Below, piece by piece: positions 21,062-24,007 of a DNA stretch of 24,007 bases (positions within the stretch are counted from its first letter, which is position 1; each line of letters begins with the position of its first letter). The position numbers and the translations under genes are program-made. This DNA comes from CAZWVM01 sp964637705. Lineage in GTDB: Bacteria > UBA8481. The DNA lies in contig CAZWVM010000032.1 in NCBI GenBank assembly GCA_964637705.1, forward strand, positions 1-24,007, given 5' to 3'. The notes beneath the pieces were generated by a model. It saw only the letters and a list, made by a program, of their open reading frames with translations. It had not been told where the DNA came from and did no database searches.

Positions 21062-23110
21062 ATGCCTCATCAACTGACCACGTGCACCTTCTGCGGAGTC
21101 GGCTGCGGCATCTATCTCGAATCGTCCGGCAACGAGATCATCGGCACCTACCCCAGCATGTCGCATCCCACCAACAAGGGGCGAATCTGCGTCCGAGGGT
21201 GGCACGTTCACGAGGTTTCCAGTTCGCCGGACCGGCTGACGCGACCGCTCGTCAGGAAGAACCGCGGCGCGGACTTCGAGGAGACGGACTGGAACACGGC
21301 TTACGATTTCGTCGCGAAGCGTCTTACTGAGATCCGCGCGTCTCACGGCCCGGACTCGATCGGTTTTCTCAATTCCGCGCGGTGCTCCAACGAGGAGAGC
21401 TACCTCCTGCAGAAACTGGCGCGCACCGCGATCGGCACGAACAACGTCGATCACGGCACGGGCATCCACCGCATCCGGACGATCGACGTGCTCCTGGAGA
21501 TGCTGGGCGTGCCCGCGGCCACGACCTCGATCGGGGACATCGAGCAGAGTGACGTGATCGTCGTCGACGCGATCGACCTCGCCCGCCAGCTTCCGACCGT
21601 CGGTGGGCACGTTCTCCGCGCCAAGCTTGCCGGGGCGAAACTGATCGTGACCGGTCCTCGGCGCCACCGCATCGCGGAGGAGGCAGACCTCTTCCTCCAG
21701 AGCCGGAGCGGCACCGACTCGGCGCTCTTCGGCGCGATGGCGAAGGTCATCGTGGACCGCGGCCTCGCGGATCTCGCCTTCATCAAGGCCCATTGCCGCG
21801 ACTACGAGGCCTTCCTCGAGGCCATCGCCGCCTACGACATCCTCTGGGCCTCCTCCGTCTGCGGCGTCGAGCCCTCTCTCATCGAGGAGGCGGCGATCCT
21901 CTTCGGCCGCGCGAAGGCCGGCATGATCCTCTACTCGACGGGCGCGGAAGCGCGCGGCGAGGAGAGCGTGCAGACGATCGTGAACCTCGCTCTTCTCACC
22001 GGGAACCTCGGCAAGCCCGGCGCCGGCGTCATGCCCCTCTGCGAGCACAACAACCTCCAGGGCGTCTGCGACGTCGGCATGACGCCCGAGTATCTTCCGG
22101 GTTATCGCGCCCTCGATGACGCCGCCGCGCGCCGCGGCCTCGAGGCTCTCTGGGGCGCGAAGATCCCGGAGAGCGCCGGCCTGGACGCGCGCTCCATGGT
22201 CGAAACCCGCGGTCGCGGAAAGCTGAAGGCCCTCTGGCTCGGACGCCACGATCCGGTCGTCTCGGCCACTTTCTGCGACGCGTCCACGACCCTTCGCGAC
22301 CTCGATTTCATCGTCTGCCAGCATCTCTTCATGACCGAGAGCGCCCGGCTTTCCGACGTTGTCCTTCCCGTCGTGGCCTTCGGCGAGGAGCAGGTGACCT
22401 TCACCTCGACGGAGCGGAGAATCCAGCTCACCGCGAAGGCGCTCGAGCCCCCGGCCGGTCCCGTCCCGGCCTGGAAGCAGATCGTCGAGGTCGCGGGACG
22501 CTTGGGCGCGAAGTGGTCCTACGCCTCGGCGGCGGAGGTGATGAACGAGATCGGGCAGGCCGTGCCTTTCTACGAGGCGGCCGACTACGCCAACCTCGCC
22601 CGCGATCACGGGCGGCAGTGGCCCTGCACGAACGACCGCCCGCTCGGGACCCGGTTTCTCTTCGGGGATCGGCGCGCGGACCGCGACAAGACTTTCCGGT
22701 TCGTTCCGATCGGTCGCTACGCGGAGACGGTCGAACTGCCGTCCAGCCACCCGTTCGGGCTCATCTTCGGGCACTCGCTCTTCTACTGGCACTCCAACGT
22801 CCTCATCCAGCACAGCGAGGTCTTGAAGCGCGAATACCGGATCCTGCTCCTCGACTACCCCGAGGGTTTCGTCGATCTCAACGACGAAGACGCCCGGGAG
22901 CTGAACGTCCGTGACGGCCAGAAGGTCCGGCTCGTGACCACGTCCGGCCGCACCGCGACCACGGCGGCGCGGGTGACGCGCGAGGTGAGGCGCGGCATGG
23001 TCTTCGCGCCGTACTTCCTGCACGAGGCCGTCCAGCAGCTGCTCGACGCCTCGACGACCGATCTTCGGCGCCGTTCCCTGCCGCTGCCCGTGCGGGTGGA
23101 GAAGGCCTGA
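21062..23110 (+). CDS. Molybdopterin oxidoreductase, formate-dehydrogenase-like, with substituted catalytic residues
   Basis: The 682-residue protein aligns along its length with FdhF-type formate dehydrogenases. An N-terminal [4Fe-4S] site has Cys8, Cys11, Cys15 and Cys43. The IGTNNVD segment, the LTGNLGKPGAGV block, NNLQGVCDVG of the bis-MGD pocket and the C-terminal beta-barrel domain (DYPEGFVDLNDEDA) are present. However, the metal-ligating Cys/SeCys is replaced by His136, the following catalytic His by Arg137, and the formate-binding Arg (333 in E. coli FdhF) by Cys327; the electron-relay Lys after the last cluster Cys is Arg45. Formate oxidation is therefore doubtful. ATG 21062 is chosen over a TTG at 20999 because GAGG lies six bases upstream. 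Its stop overlaps the next ATG by one base. Confidence 0.88.
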   Translation: MPHQLTTCTFCGVGCGIYLESSGNEIIGTYPSMSHPTNKGRICVRGWHVHEVSSSPDRLTRPLVRKNRGADFEETDWNTAYDFVAKRLTEIRASHGPDSIGFLNSARCSNEESYLLQKLARTAIGTNNVDHGTGIHRIRTIDVLLEMLGVPAATTSIGDIEQSDVIVVDAIDLARQLPTVGGHVLRAKLAGAKLIVTGPRRHRIAEEADLFLQSRSGTDSALFGAMAKVIVDRGLADLAFIKAHCRDYEAFLEAIAAYDILWASSVCGVEPSLIEEAAILFGRAKAGMILYSTGAEARGEESVQTIVNLALLTGNLGKPGAGVMPLCEHNNLQGVCDVGMTPEYLPGYRALDDAAARRGLEALWGAKIPESAGLDARSMVETRGRGKLKALWLGRHDPVVSATFCDASTTLRDLDFIVCQHLFMTESARLSDVVLPVVAFGEEQVTFTSTERRIQLTAKALEPPAGPVPAWKQIVEVAGRLGAKWSYASAAEVMNEIGQAVPFYEAADYANLARDHGRQWPCTNDRPLGTRFLFGDRRADRDKTFRFVPIGRYAETVELPSSHPFGLIFGHSLFYWHSNVLIQHSEVLKREYRILLLDYPEGFVDLNDEDARELNVRDGQKVRLVTTSGRTATTAARVTREVRRGMVFAPYFLHEAVQQLLDASTTDLRRRSLPLPVRVEKA

Positions 23111-24007
23111 TGCGCGCGCGGATCCTCCGGAAGGAGGACGTTCTCAGGATCGTCGATGTCCTCGCGAAGGATTACGAGGTCATGGCGCCCTTCGCCGGCC
23201 AGGGCCGGGACAGCTACTTCGACGCCGTGACGACCGCGAACCGGGACCTCGTCCAGTTCCACGTCGCCAACCCCTACTATCCGCCGAAACGCTACGTCTT
23301 TCCTCACATCCAGCGGCTGATGAAGGCCCGGACCGGGAAGGACGGGCGGCTCGAGATCACGCCGGTCGAGAACGACCCGAAGCTCGCGATCTTCGGGATT
23401 CGCTCCTGCGACGTCGCGGGGCTCGGCCACCTCGACCGCTTCTTCCTCGGCAAGGACTACCGTGACGAGTACTACGCCCGCATGAGGAAGAGCCTCTTCC
23501 TCGTCAACGTCGTCTGCTCCGACCCCGAGAAGGACGTCGACGACGACTGCTTCTGCGTCTGCGCGGACACCGGTCCGGCGGCCCGCTCCGGTTTCGATCT
23601 CCAGCTCATGGACCTGGGGGGCGGCGAAGTGATGGCCCTGGCGGGCACGCCCGCGGGCGAAGCCTTCTTCGCGCAGCCTTTCTTCACGAGGGCGACCCCG
23701 GAGCACGTGGCGCGCCGCCGCCGGATCCTCGAGGAGGTCCGCAAGCGTTTCAAGACCTCCACCGGTTGGTACTCCGCTGCTGTGCGCCTGATCACTCACG
23801 GCGGGATCTCGGACGAGACCTGGGAGATCGTGGGCCGGCGGTGCCTGGAGTGCGGCGGATGCAGCTACGTCTGCCCGACCTGCACGTGCTTCACGGTCAC
23901 GGATCGCACCGGCGCCGGCGGCGAGGTCGAGCGGAGCCGGATCTGGGACGCGTGCGCCCTGGGCGGCTTCACGCGCATGGCCGGCGGCCACAACCCGCGC
24001 ACCGCGG
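23110..24007 (+). CDS. 4Fe-4S dicluster protein, HydB/AsrA-like, 3' end outside the window
   Basis: The frame is open to the window end, with 299 residues visible. It resembles the beta subunit of sulfhydrogenases and subunit A of anaerobic sulfite reductase. Marks are FGIRSCDVAGL near residue 105, a Cys-rich loop (Cys147, Cys149, Cys151), the double-cluster motif CLECGGCSYVCPTCTC (Cys245 to Cys260), WDACALGGF (Cys282) and GGHNPR. In that family the clusters carry electrons between the catalytic subunit and a flavin NAD(P)-binding partner, whose gene would be expected just downstream. TGATG overlap with the molybdopterin gene indicates one operon and probably one complex. Confidence 0.88.
   Translation, partial: MRARILRKEDVLRIVDVLAKDYEVMAPFAGQGRDSYFDAVTTANRDLVQFHVANPYYPPKRYVFPHIQRLMKARTGKDGRLEITPVENDPKLAIFGIRSCDVAGLGHLDRFFLGKDYRDEYYARMRKSLFLVNVVCSDPEKDVDDDCFCVCADTGPAARSGFDLQLMDLGGGEVMALAGTPAGEAFFAQPFFTRATPEHVARRRRILEEVRKRFKTSTGWYSAAVRLITHGGISDETWEIVGRRCLECGGCSYVCPTCTCFTVTDRTGAGGEVERSRIWDACALGGFTRMAGGHNPRTA

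Noticed and set aside
21029..23023. A 664-codon open frame on the minus strand opposite the molybdopterin enzyme
   Set aside because: It is the complement of a clearly conserved enzyme in GC-rich DNA, has low-complexity Arg/Glu/Asp-rich content and no recognisable motif.
1..24007. CRISPR arrays, tRNA or rRNA genes, insertion sequences and phage genes
   Set aside because: Reading both strands I found no regularly spaced repeats, no tRNA cloverleaf, no rRNA segments and no transposase or integrase motifs.

Overview
The window is high-GC bacterial DNA, coding almost end to end. It contains a 100-base run of N inside rpoA, so it is probably a draft genome or metagenome-assembled scaffold. The ribosomal gene order (map, infA, rpmJ, rpsM, rpsK, rpsD, rpoA, rplQ) is bacterial. 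Zinc-binding forms of L36 and S4 and many GTG starts are visible. I cannot name a phylum from the sequence alone.

Layout. (1) 1-3263, plus strand: the 3' end of the ribosomal/alpha operon, closed by a strong intrinsic terminator. (2) 3337-8919, plus strand: alr-thiL-tsaE-tsaB-rimI and a large polytopic membrane protein. Most junctions overlap by 4 to 8 bases. The operon supplies D-alanine, thiamine diphosphate and parts of tRNA t6A synthesis and protein N-acetylation. (3) 8875-10875: a GT2 glycosyltransferase (minus) diverging from a DegT-type sugar aminotransferase (plus). (4) 10909-14955, minus strand: a five-gene operon of carrier protein, FAAL-like acyl-AMP ligase, a 37-residue DltX-like membrane peptide ending in F-x-Y-x-x-F, an MBOAT acyltransferase and a formyltransferase. 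(5) 15074-16938, plus strand: a DUF2142-like membrane protein and a coupled 174-residue membrane protein. (6) 16906-20832, minus strand: an SGNH-hydrolase-like protein, a GT39-like membrane glycosyltransferase and a second SGNH protein. (7) 20833-21061: an AT-rich divergent control region. (8) 21062-24007, plus strand: a formate-dehydrogenase-like molybdopterin enzyme lacking the catalytic residues of formate dehydrogenase, followed by a HydB-like iron-sulfur subunit cut by the window end.

How it fits together. Regions 2 (end) to 6 look like an envelope glycan assembly and decoration locus. The GT2 enzyme could make polyprenyl-phosphate sugars. The GT-C-like membrane proteins could use them outside the membrane. 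The aminotransferase could supply an amino sugar. The minus-strand operon resembles the D-alanylation (Dlt) machine in logic (AMP ligase, carrier protein, DltX-like peptide, MBOAT) but has a fatty-acyl-type ligase and an added formyltransferase. The two anchored SGNH proteins nearby are candidates for the final acyl transfer that DltD or AlgJ/AlgX perform elsewhere. The DltX-like peptide and its operon are the strongest candidates for an undescribed system. The altered active site of the molybdopterin enzyme is the second.
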